Assembly (NCBI GenBank): GCA_025617745.1
Contig: CM046854.1
Span: forward strand, 61,089,606 to 61,153,605
Length of the DNA stretch: 64,000 nt
Origin: Heliocidaris erythrogramma
Lineage: Eukaryota; Echinodermata; Echinoidea; Camarodonta; Echinometridae
Direction: 5' to 3'
In this document: positions 23,234 through 35,600 of the stretch, in pieces
Layout of the letters: each line of letters starts with the position of its first letter
Position numbering within the stretch: the stretch's first letter is position 1
Notes under the pieces: model-generated
Databases searched by the model: none
Told to the model about the DNA's origin: nothing
Seen by the model: only the letters and a program-made list of their open reading frames with translations
Made by a program: the position numbers and the translations under genes

Positions 23234-26200
23234 GGACTACTTACAACTTTGAATTATTTAGCTGATTTTTTTAATGCTTAATCCTCACAATTTATCATGC
23301 CATTATGTGAAATAGAATTGGAAACCAATCATTGGTACATGAAGAGTGATTACAGTTTTTGGTGAGCACAGGGCCTTCCAAGTGTGTACATAGATCTATA
23401 GTCAGGTACTTATACTAAAAGAAGCTGTAAACTTGGGAATAAAAAGGTTACTTACAAATGGCTGTATATCAGCCTTTAATTTAACTATCCACATCCTACA
23501 CAATTAATTTCATATGGATTATCAACTTGTGATAATAATAATAAAACATACAGCATGATTTATAATGCGCAAATCCTTATTTGTAGAGTGCTCTAGGTGT
23601 AGTGTAGAATAAAGAAGGGCATAAGATAGTAGAAATACAAATGAATATACAGTAATAATCAATGGAAGCATTGAACAAGTAAGTTTTTAGACTGCTTTTG
23701 AATGAATTGCAACTTCTAATAACTATATAGGTAGATTATTCATGACATTCTAACATGAAAATAAAAATAAGCTAAAGCCTCTCCAAATCCATCCATTCAT
23801 TTATTTTCTTCTTGTAGGGTGTAAAACCCTATCAGCAAAAACTTAAAAAACACCACCAACAATAATTCCTAGAAAGTATACAAGAATAAAGCATTACAAC
23901 TAAATTTTTGTAGATTTCCATGAAGTTCTCTCACTACATGTATGCCAAGAGATTTCTTGCTCGTTTCGACTTTACCAAAATGTGAGCTACATGTATGCTT
24001 ACTGTACTATTCAAATGCTTGCCCCACCCATGCCTTATGTACCAAATAGGATATTAGTACCCTTTCTAATGATTATTCAATTTTATTTGTAGAAGCTATG
24101 AAAATGAAAATGGTTCTTTATTCATGTTGTGTACCATTGTTAAAGTCAGACAAAGAAAAGATCCTGGACAAATCTACAATCTAAACGAAAAAAAAAATGT
24201 TTATGGTACCAATAATGTTTCATAGCTTTCTAGAAAGCTTGATTTATGCTCTGAATACTTTGAATATCCTCATAGAATCCCCTGGTGAAGCAGTGTGTGA
24301 TCTAATAACCTAGGTTGTCACATCTTTGACATCAGCAAGCTAGATTAGAGATGACCAAAAGTCATTACCATTCAAGTTCATACATCAGCCACCAAAAGAC
24401 TAAGAAGCACAAGCTCTAAGTTCAGATCAGGACAAAGTTTGGATTATGATCTGATCGACATGTTAACATCATGTAACGTCCGAAACGAAACACTGCATAC
24501 ATTGTTTTTCATAACATGCTAAACAGAATATAAGTTTAAGTGAATTTTCTAAGAGGTTTCAGTGACTACAATTGCTATTAGGTTCATATCTTGCAAATTT
24601 ACATCACTTATACATTTTAAGTGCATGTAAGTACACCTTGGATTCCAAATTGAGTAGCTGATAGAGACAACTATGTGCTAAACTGCACATTTGTGTAGAT
24701 TACATTTTGCATAAATGCAATAAATTATTGATAGAGTATTTAACTGCCAACAAGTATTGTCACAGACCAATCATACCAAAAGAAAAGAAATAAAAATGAT
24801 GAAAACTGTAATGTTAACAGAATGTAACGTCCGAAACGTCCGGGGTGTTACAAATGGAAATCGTCAAATGATGCACCCGTTCCCGATTTTTTTTGTATGT
24901 ATCTATCTTATATCATCACTTGTTTACATAAAATAAGTTTGACTCAAGGAAAGTGCATTCTACTATATGAAATAAAAACTTTTAGTTGTCAAACCCCAAA
25001 TTTAGGGCTATTTTTAAGTTTCAAGTGATGTAAAATCTATATTTTTCAAGATAGAAACTCAAAATTTTCCATGAATAATCTCTGAAGCACATTCCAAATG
25101 AATATTATATATCATTAATATAATTTGTAACAAATCAGTTTAATATCACAGTTATAAGATATGCTATATTGCGGAGTAAAATTGTAAAACTCATAATGTT
25201 CATGTCTGTCCACTAAATATGGAGATAGATTAAGCTCCAAAATTTGCATTTCTCAAAAATATAAATAGTCTTGATACTCAAAATACATGTTTGAAGTGTG
25301 TAAACATAATTTCATTTTAACCCTCTTTGGGGACATATTTGGTATATGTTAAAAAAACCAGAGCCTTATAGCTTTTTAGGGTTAGGGATATGGCTTTGTA
25401 CAGTGTTGGGTCAAAGGTTAAAGTTGAACATTTGGTAAGTGAAGTGAAATGATGAGAACTGTCGCGGAGCATGTGTCTTACAGCCCTTGGAGAGACAGAA
25501 TGTTGGCTTGACTTTTCATTGCTCACTGGGTTTATATAGAAGAGTAGCGACATGGACGTCTGACTTTTCTGGACACAAAATGGCATTCAAATTCTTTCTA
25601 TTGAGAACACCCAGGTGCTCATCGGAATTGAATAGAAATGTTACGTAATAGGGGACACAAAATGGCGTTCAAATCACAGGTAGTCGTTACTCTTCTATAT
25701 AAAGGTACTCTAGATCTAAAGCCTTAAGAGCAACGAGCTGTACCGTCAACTGCTCATGGTCTAGTGTTAAAGAAATCTGCATGGACGAGGTATCCTTATT
25801 CTACATGGTCAAAGTATCCTTATTCTACACCGCACGTTCTACAATGTTGTTGGTTCGAATCTCGCTCTTCTTGACTGATATTTTTTTCAGTTATGAATTA
25901 ACAATTTAGCGTTTATTCCATTGAAAATGATCAGAATTTCAATAATAAAAACACAAGAAACTCGACTAAGTATTCACTTGGTCAGGCAGATTTAATGGTG
26001 GCTGGGCATAATAACAAATTTGGCCCTTATAATGAAATGGAAAACAGAACTTATTAACCTGAAATTTTTTTTTCTTTCCCTGTTTCAGTAATGTCAACCT
26101 CTCCCGATGTTGTAACTGCACATGGAGTTGGTTGCTGGATTATGTGAAGTCACTCTCAGAGATGATGACTGGAGTCTTGGACTTGAGTCACAATCCATGG

Positions 26201-29200
26201 ATATCAGCCAAGTCTATGGAGAAACTCACAAATGTAATGGTCAATGTTACGAGTTTGGATGTCACAGGCTGCTGCATAAGTGAACAGGTTAGTACTGTTA
26301 GTGGTCAGTATTGTATTGTTCTTGGTCAGTATTGTATTGTTCTTGGGAGCTCCTTAAAGGGCAATCCAACCTTGGTAATGAGATGATTTGTGTGAAAGCA
26401 GAAAAATAAGAAAAACAGGACGGTGAAAGTTTGAAAGAAATCGGACAAGGACTAAGAAAGTTATGGATGTTTAAAAAATGAGATCACTACATCTACAATG
26501 TATGCGAATCTCAAATTGGCAATTTGGTGAGTCGATTGTGAAATTTTTGTGGACAACTCTCCCGTTTGTCGTGCACAAAAATATCACGGCCTTCTCGTGA
26601 AATAAGCCGCCGGTCACCAAGTGTGTACACACACACTGCTGTGTAAAGTCAATGGAGGATGTGAACCCTCATAGGCAATTACACGCAATAAACTGCATGT
26701 ACAATGTGAATGCAGGGTGGCTTATTTCACGAGAGTGCCAATATCACTAATTTGCGGTTTTCTTTGAGGCGCTTTTACCCTCAGGGCAGTACTCAAAATT
26801 GGAGATGGCATATTGTTATAGGTCCTCAGGAAAGAAAAAGATCCTACTGAGTAATACATTTTGAAAAATGACATTTTAGTCATTTTGTGTGTTGTAGCGA
26901 ATGGAGGAGTTGTCCGCAGCTACATCACAGTGACATTACCTATTCGGCCAATTTGAAATTCCCATATAGTGATTACAACTTTCAAAAATTCATAACTTTC
27001 TTATTGCTTGTCCGATTTCATTCAAAATTTCACCAATCTGCTTCTCTGATTTTTCCTCTTTCTTTCAAAGCAACTTTCTATTAAGGTAGGATTTCCCTAT
27101 AATAAGCTTTTTAGTTTTTTTCAACCCCGTACTAGTTTTTTTTTTGCTGCTCTCATTTGCAGTTTTAGTCCCGTACTAACTCCCTAGCCAGAACGCTTTA
27201 GCCCTACCCTTTTACATTTGATGGGGCTAACCCTGCTCTTTTCCAGGGCTAAATTAATCCTGTACTACAGTGGCAACTGACTGTAACAAGGACCTTGGGA
27301 CCATGAAAATTACCTTGTTCTATCAGGAATCTCCTTATATTGGGTTAAAAAAAAACCCAAAAGAACATAAAGACTTGGGACCAGCAAAAGTTACCTTGTT
27401 ACATGTATATCAGGAATCTTATACACTCATCAGAGCTCTTCATACCAAGTTTCCACAGTCTTGTGGAGTAAGCCCACTGCAATGTGAATAGAAAGTGGGC
27501 TAAGATTAGTCCCGTACTATAGGTGGGGCTAGATCTTTGTTTTGCCCCACTGATAACTACAGTGTAGTACGGAACTAAGCAAAATTTGGGAAGGGTAAAA
27601 AGCCTATTAGATTCCTGTCAGAAAGCATGAGAGTACCCATCAGGCAGTCTCTTTTTAGAACTTACATATTATTGTCATTTCTAATCTTTTGAAAACTATT
27701 TAGTTTTCCCTAAAATATGTATAGGGTATAACACTATGAACACGGTGACAAAGAGCGGACAATTTATGCAGCTCCTCGTTGTACCCTCCACAATAGCTCT
27801 AGTAGACATCCCTTCACTGCTATTATGCGACACCTGTTCTACATATTTTTTACAGGATAGCAATGAATGGATGTTCTTTTGTTAACCAGTGCAATTGTGA
27901 AGGGTACAATGAGGAGCAGCATAAATTGTCCGCTTCTTTGTTCGTCATGTTCATAGTGTAATGGGCTTCTTGCAGAGTTGTCCTGAGACCAGTATTAAAT
28001 GGGCTAAGAGCTTACTGCTCTTGGCTTCTTTTGGTCAGTTGTCAAATTTTGTTGTTGTTGTTGTCAAGGAACCATTGTCACTCTCTGTGATGTACACTTA
28101 TAAAAATACTCCTCTTTTGTATTGTACATTTCACATGGTAAAATCCATTTGTGCTTCAAAAATGCTTTAGATCGGGTTACACCTTCATGTATATCACTAT
28201 ACATGGCGAACAAAGAAGCGGACAAAATATACAGCTCCTCATTGTACCGCTCCTCATTGTGCCTTCCACAATTGCCCTGGTAGACAAAAGAAATTCCTTC
28301 ATTGCTATTATGTAAAAGAATGTAGAACATGTGTCACATGCATATTCACCTGTTCTACTTATTTTACATAATAGTAATGAAGGGATGTTCTATTGTCTAC
28401 CAGAGCAATTGTGGAGGGTACAATGAGGAGCTGTATATTTTGTCCGCTCTCTTTGTCATCATGTTCATAGTGTATGTACATATATGTCATTTTCCTGATT
28501 CTGAATAGACCTGTGTACAAATATATTCAAATTTTACACATGCTTTTAAAACAAAAATTGTTCTTGACAACCTGAAAGCTTGTCAGGCTTGTCAGGCTTG
28601 TCAGGCATACCAACAAGTAATGTATGCAAACTGGATTTCAAGTAGTAGTTCATTCATTAATAACAGGTTATTGGAATACCTCGTTACTAGGTCCCCAGGA
28701 AAGAAACATCCTTAAATTTGAATAACTTTGTGAACAGGTCTATTGTTGGTATTTTGTGGATGAGTCACTGACACTATGAACAGATGACAAAGAGAGCGGA
28801 CAAAATATACAGCTCATTGTACCCTCCACAATTGCTGTGGTAGACAAGAGAACATCCCTTCATTGCTATTATGTAAAATAATTAGAACAGGTGAATGAAT
28901 ATATGCACGTAACACCTGTTCTACATACTTTTACATAATAGCAATCATGGGATGTTCTTTTTTCTACCAGAGCAATTGTGGAAGGTACAATGAGGAGCTG
29001 TATATTTTGTTCGCCATGTTCATGGTGTGAACTGTGAAGCACCAAACATGTTTGTTTTTTTCATTTTTACTCAGTGTATGCAAAAGATTCTGTCCAAGGC
29101 CAGCAAGCTCCAGACCCTGGCATACACCGACCGCGCCTTCAATTTCAACGCGCCCTTGCCAGAAGCAGTCCCATGGGAGGAACCTTTGAGTAGTGATAGC

Positions 29201-29643
29201 CGTAGTACTCTCGCCGGACTCGCCCATCTCAGCATAACATTCGTGACATGCTCTGTGGATCTGTCTCTTGTTGCTTTCTGTCCAAAGCTCACTGCATTGA
29301 GGCTGGATCAGCACCTCAATACCGCAAGGAGGAACTGTGTTTGTCTCTCAAGAAACCTGACTGGTGAGAGTTTAACCTATGAAATTCCAATTGCCTGATC
29401 AAAATATTTAATTCAATAATAATATATTTATGAAGCACATTTTGCGGAGAGAACATTAAATAGAGAAGGTTGAGCTCTGGGAAAGATGAAACAATAATGC
29501 GTGAGCTTTCACATTCCTTTTATGCCAGTTTGGAAGAACGACATAGTAGAAATGTCCCCTGAAAAGGATTGCTTCTCAAGTTCCCTCATATTCAAAATAT
29601 GACGAGAAATAGCTGAAGTGCGGATCAAACTTTTATGCTACAG

Positions 29644-29692
<49 letters not shown>

Positions 29693-32600
29693 TCCTTTAA
29701 TCCTTTATAGTTTATACACTTTTCTTTGTGCAGGATTGGGTCGATTTCTTATAATTTTGACGATTCGAAAACCTCAAAGTACAGTATACACCATCTCCTA
29801 CATGTAGACATTTTCAACATTTCCTAGTTGCTTCCAGACGATTGTTTTTTCCCAATCCTTGACCAGAACCCAAATTTATCAAAGAAAAGGAAAGAATAAA
29901 AGAAGAAACAATGCAACCCATTGATTTGTGTACAAAGTACTCTAATTATATGAATTGAGTCTTTTAGGGTTTTTTGTGTGTATGCTTTAGTGACCACCTG
30001 TATAGAAAGACAACATAAATTGTTTCCCTTGAAAAGTGTTTCTCATGTACAGACCACCTGCTCATAAAGGCCATCTCCCTTGAGTGGTCTTTACATGTTT
30101 CTCTGTAATATTGGTTTTTATGGTTTTTTGCTGTGTTTGTGATGTTTCGTTATTTTTTTTTTAAATTTGATTTACAGTTAACTCTGCATAACTCAGTCGC
30201 ACAAGTCAACTTTTCCTAAGTCGAATCAATTTTTTTTTTACGAAACTATGCAAAACATGTTACATTTCCGAAGTAGAATTTTGCACAAGTCAAACAACTT
30301 TTTGCACTCCCAACAGATTTGACTTTTGCAAAGTTAACTTATCTCTTATCCTCTTTCAATGAATAAAACATTAAAAAAGGGGGGGGGGGCGTGCATTCCT
30401 TTTTCAAATACATGGTTAATTTTTTACGATGGCATACATGTACATGTATATTCTTCTGAATTCATTTTGCTTGTATAGTGGAGCATTTTCGCCACCTGAA
30501 GAAGTGTTGTCTGACCGGTTCTTACTCTCGTGTCCATCCAGAAGTGACAGACTTTATGAAGAATGTACTCAAACAGTTACTGGTAAGTAATTTTTATCTA
30601 CATGTACTCATTTTGTTCATAATTATTACGTTTTAACTGTCTTGACCCGTATTTCTTGTAGGATCACCTCTGATCCTGGTACTTAGTTAAAGAGAAGGTA
30701 GGGTTCTGGGAAGGGTGAAAAATAATTTGTGGGCTCTCATTCCTTTTATGTCAGTTTGAAAGAATGTCATAGTAGAAATGCCCCCTAAAAAGGTGTGCTC
30801 TTCAAGTGCCCCCATATTCAAGATATGACCAAAATATAACTGAAATGTTCAGACTGAACATCCATGCCATGTGTGTGCAGTCCCATATATCCATTTCTGT
30901 GTACAGTGCATGTGTTTTTAAGCGAGATTGGGGTTCAATTTCTTATTTGATAATTCCAAAACCTCGGTATACATGTATTCCAATTATTATGCAGTCAGGG
31001 TCAACCTTTCCCAATTGCTTTGATACAGTTTCTTTCTCAGTGTTATCGCATGACCAGAGCTCAACTTTTATCTCAATACTAATCTACATGTATAGTTGCA
31101 AATTGCTTTGAATAATAAATAAGTAAAGGGAGGGAATGTAGATTTTGGTAAAGTTGAATGAATAGTACATTTTTTCAGTTTTCTTGGAGATTGTGCTGTT
31201 GTACCTGGGAAATTTCAAATTGATAATTCGTTGACGAGTCTGATATAAATCGTAGTCACCTCTGTAATTTCTTGTTAGGAATAATTTTAGAAAGTCAAGA
31301 AATCATGAAAATTAGCATGGATGTACTTGATCACAATTGTCAATTACTTATCAAAATTATACCTGAATCTTCAGAGGTATTGAGAAATCATTAAGTTATT
31401 TCTTTTGAAAAGTGAAATTTGTTGATTTAATTTACATCACATTTATAATTTTATAGGTTTAAAGACTCTTACAGTGCTTAAGATTTCAGAATCTTGAAAT
31501 CTGTTGTGCATGGAAAAAGGCAGACAGAAAACTTTGTCTCATCAATGGCAATGTGATTTATTTTACTCTTCAACCCTGTCTTTCTTCCCACAGCAAAATG
31601 GAACAAGCTTCACAAAGCTCTTTGCACCTGTTACATCATTAAATAAGAATGCTGAAATTTCAGGAAGAATGCTAGATGATAAACGATGCTGGACATCAAA
31701 TCTAAGCCATGCAGATGTCCTGTTTGACCTCAAGGGAACTTTGCCTTCTATACAATACCTCAGAACAGATGTTGTCCATCTGCAGAATGTGGAAGACCAC
31801 ATCTTCAGGCAGTTCCCCAAACTTCAGTACCTATGTTTATGTCAAGGAACTTCCGAAAAGGTAATGAATGAGCTGTTATTACACAGAATTAAACTACCGA
31901 GATTATTTTGTGGCTTATAAGTATTCTTAATACTATAATCAATGTTTAAAGCATAGGATAGTTATACATGTATACGTGCAGAAAACCTTTATGATTTTTA
32001 TTTGAAAGTATCGTTTCATTCCTCTTCATCGTTTTTCCAACAGACTGAAAGACTTCTCGAGCTGCTGCCACAACTAGCATCTGATTGTCCTCATATGCGT
32101 GGGCTGTGCCTCCCAGGGATTCATGTCCATCCTACAACCAAAGATAGTCCAGTTGCTGAAATTCTTGGCAGGCTGAAAAGTAAGCTGTCCTATATGCATG
32201 ACCATTGTAAATATTCTGGGGTTGTTTTTGTTTTAATGGCGATTTTCCATCGGTGATTAGATGATTTTCACCACAGTGAGTGATTGGTAAGCCCTGTCTA
32301 GACACTCCAATACAGGGGAGGGGGAGGGACTGAAAAGTAAGTTTTTCTATGTTTGGCCAATGTACATGTACATATTCTGAATGGAATTACGGGTGTTGCA
32401 GAAACTAGATGCGAAAACAACTCACTTCAATCTTCTGCTCCCCTTTATATAACCTAATAAACTAAATTGAAGATTTTGTTTTCTCAAATGTCATGAAAAT
32501 TAAATTGCGAGAAGGTGTGTGCTCTTTGGCCCGAATTCACAAAAGAGGTTTATCTTAAACCATGGTTTAAACCTCCGCCGTGGACTAAACTAAGCGTTAA

Positions 32601-35600
32601 TAAGCGTATATAAGTGCATTACTATCCGCCCATTGGACATGAGGACATGCGCATACTACGCTTATGGAGGTTTAAACCATGAGTTAGATAAACGTCTTTT
32701 GTGAATTTAGACCTTTAATTTTTTTAATCTTTGTTTTGGTTTCTCTGTTCTTGGCCATTAATCCTCCTCTGACACTTGGCTGTTAGTCTAAAAACTTTAT
32801 TTTTTTTCATGCACCATCCCTCTTATATTTGCCCTCTTCTATCTCCTTCCACTCTCTCTCTCTCCTTCCTCTCTCTCTCTCTCCTTCCTCTCTCTCTCTC
32901 CTTCCTCTCTCTCTTGTCTTCTCTCTCTCTCTCTTGTCTTCTCTCTCTCTCTCTTGTCTTCTCTCTCTCTCTCTCCTTCCTCTCTCTTGTCTTCTCTCTC
33001 TCTCTCTTGTCTTCTCTCTCTCTCTCTTGTCTTCTCTCTCTCTCTCTCCTTCCTCTCTCTCTTGTCTTCTCTCTCTCTCTCTTGTCTTCTCTCTACTTAT
33101 TAGTTTTTTATCTTTCTCTTTCTCTCTCCCTATCCCGTGTGTTCTCTTCTCTCCCTTTCCATCTCGCCAGTCATATCTCATTTTTCTTTTTATTTCATAC
33201 TTTTGCAGAGCTGGAGTATCTGTCCATTTCTCCATGTGCATTTGAGGCACACATCCATGAAAGCCAGTCAATGTAAGTTCCACATCGAGCTCATGCATTG
33301 AGAATGTTATCCTAATCCAGAGCTTCTTCGCCCTTAAGCTACCTGCGTACATGTGCAAGAATCTGTATGTCTTTTTCATGTACATGTATTGCATTATTAC
33401 TGTGTAGGAATGCTCTTGCCAAAGAAAAAAAAGAGGACAAATGGATAGGTGCTATTTATACAGTTTTGACAGAGACAACAGTGTATGATATGCAAATAAT
33501 TAGCAGTGGTTAAGCACAAGGGAACTTTTGGTGAAGTGAATCTTCTTTAGATAAGGCTAATTTTGCAGAAGTATGCTCTGTTTGATGGTCCATCTCCAAT
33601 GCACGATTTTTAATTCTGGGCCCTGTTGCATAAAACTTTTATGTCATGATTTCTGTCATGATTCATGACATAAATCCCTGAATTACGACATAAACAAAAT
33701 TGTCAATGACATAGCTTATGCAGAGATTTATGTCACGGTCGACATTTATATAAAAGTTATATGCAACAGGGCCCTGGTCCGTACCAAAACTGATCAGTGT
33801 CCTTTATTAAACTGCAAAATATAAATTTCATACACTATGGCAGTTCAGCAGTAATTGTTTGCCTAAAGTTCTGTATGTGTTTTCGTGCTGAATGTCAAAT
33901 AACATGAATGCTTCTACTCAAACAATTCCTTTATCTTAGCAATCCCTAATAATAGTTGGCATTTTGTCCTCTGTAATTAACCATTTAGTCCCCGAGGACG
34001 GTTCAATGAGTAATAAGAAGGGTGGTCCCGGGCGGTTTAGTGACTATAAGGTTAAGTTTCTTGATTATTTTGTAGATTTGACACAGAAGAAGACATGGCA
34101 GAGAAGTCCTCCACATTGTCAAACAGCATTGCAAATGTAAGTATGTCTAATATGCTCTGATGCAACATATCTCTGTCAGCATATGCTTTTGGGTGATATT
34201 CTTGAGATTCATTTTACAGTAAAACCTGTATACAAAGACCACTCAAGGGAGACATGAAAAGTGATCTTCATGCGCAGGCTCCTTTAATACACATTTCAGT
34301 GGGAAACACTTTTTAAGGGAAACAAAAATGGTCTTTATAGACAAGTGGTCTTTCTATACAGGTGCCTGCTAAAGCAGGTTTGACTGTATCTTGATTTTAG
34401 TGAAAAGATTTTAATTGTCACAACAAAATGTACACTAATGGCCCGTCATTGGTTAATGACTGCGCGCAGAAGTGTCTGCGTACACGAAAGACATCTGCGC
34501 AAACACCAATGAAATATTGCAATTCAAAATTTGATATGACCCATAAAATCTTTTCACCAAACTCAAGATCCAATAATTCTCAGAATACCACCCCAGGACT
34601 TTATATCTTCAGAGATACAGGATGACAGTTGGTATTATGTTTTATAGTCGGTTTATGCTTAGGGTTTGCGTGAGACAATGTCTTCTTCATGGTTGAATTT
34701 TTTTCTTCAAATTGGCAACAGTAATATTTTTCTATCAGTCCTACATGGTTCGAATAAGGTGTAATTTCTTTGAAAACAATGTATGGTTAGGAATTTTGTC
34801 GAAAAGTTGAATAAATTGCCAATTTTTATGAAAAACAATGATTTTGAACATCGCAATGTGTTGCCAATTTAAGGATTTTAAAACTTATTCTAGTTTTTTA
34901 AAAAATTCCTGGCATCAAACGCAATGTGGTCAAGCAACAAAAATGGGCAGTGTGTGCAGAAATTTTTGCTCTTTCTACTCATGCATCTGGTGTATTTATA
35001 TCCCTGCCAAACGAAGTTTGAAGGGGGTATAGGAATCAGTCAACGGTTGGGCGGTCGGTCGGTCCGTTGCAAATCTTGCGGATCGAACTACTTTCTCAGT
35101 TTTCGACCAAAGCTCATGAAATTTGTTACACACATTGGTCTTGGTGGGAAGATGTGCAAGACATATTTTTCGGATGAGTATGAATCTGCGTTGCCATGGT
35201 AACGGCATATTTATGGCAGAAAATCAATGAAACACCTTGCTGATTGAACTACTTCCTCAGTTTTCGACCGAAAGTCAAGAAAGGCTGTTGTCACGTGGCG
35301 GGGGTATTAATCATCTTCAGTGATATTTCTAGTTTTTAGAGCTCTGAATCAAAAGCTATTGAGCTAAACCACAAAATGTGGTTCAATTGTCTCAAATGGT
35401 TAATATACTTTCCTCTTACCATCCCCTGATATATGCTTTCACCCATTGCAGTACAGTGTCTCCTTTTAGTGCAGTTTTTTATCTAGAATGCTAGAAATTA
35501 CATATTATATATGATCAGAAAGAGCAAAAATTAGTCTATTTCTAATGCAGTACGTTGTACCAATTAAGAATAATAGCGATTTTATTATGACTAATCATTA

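Noticed and set aside
32776-33394. Long open frames on both strands over the CT-rich tract
   Set aside because: Both are produced by the dinucleotide repeat (Leu/Ser-rich on plus, Arg/Glu-rich on minus); exon 7 alone is supported by splice borders.
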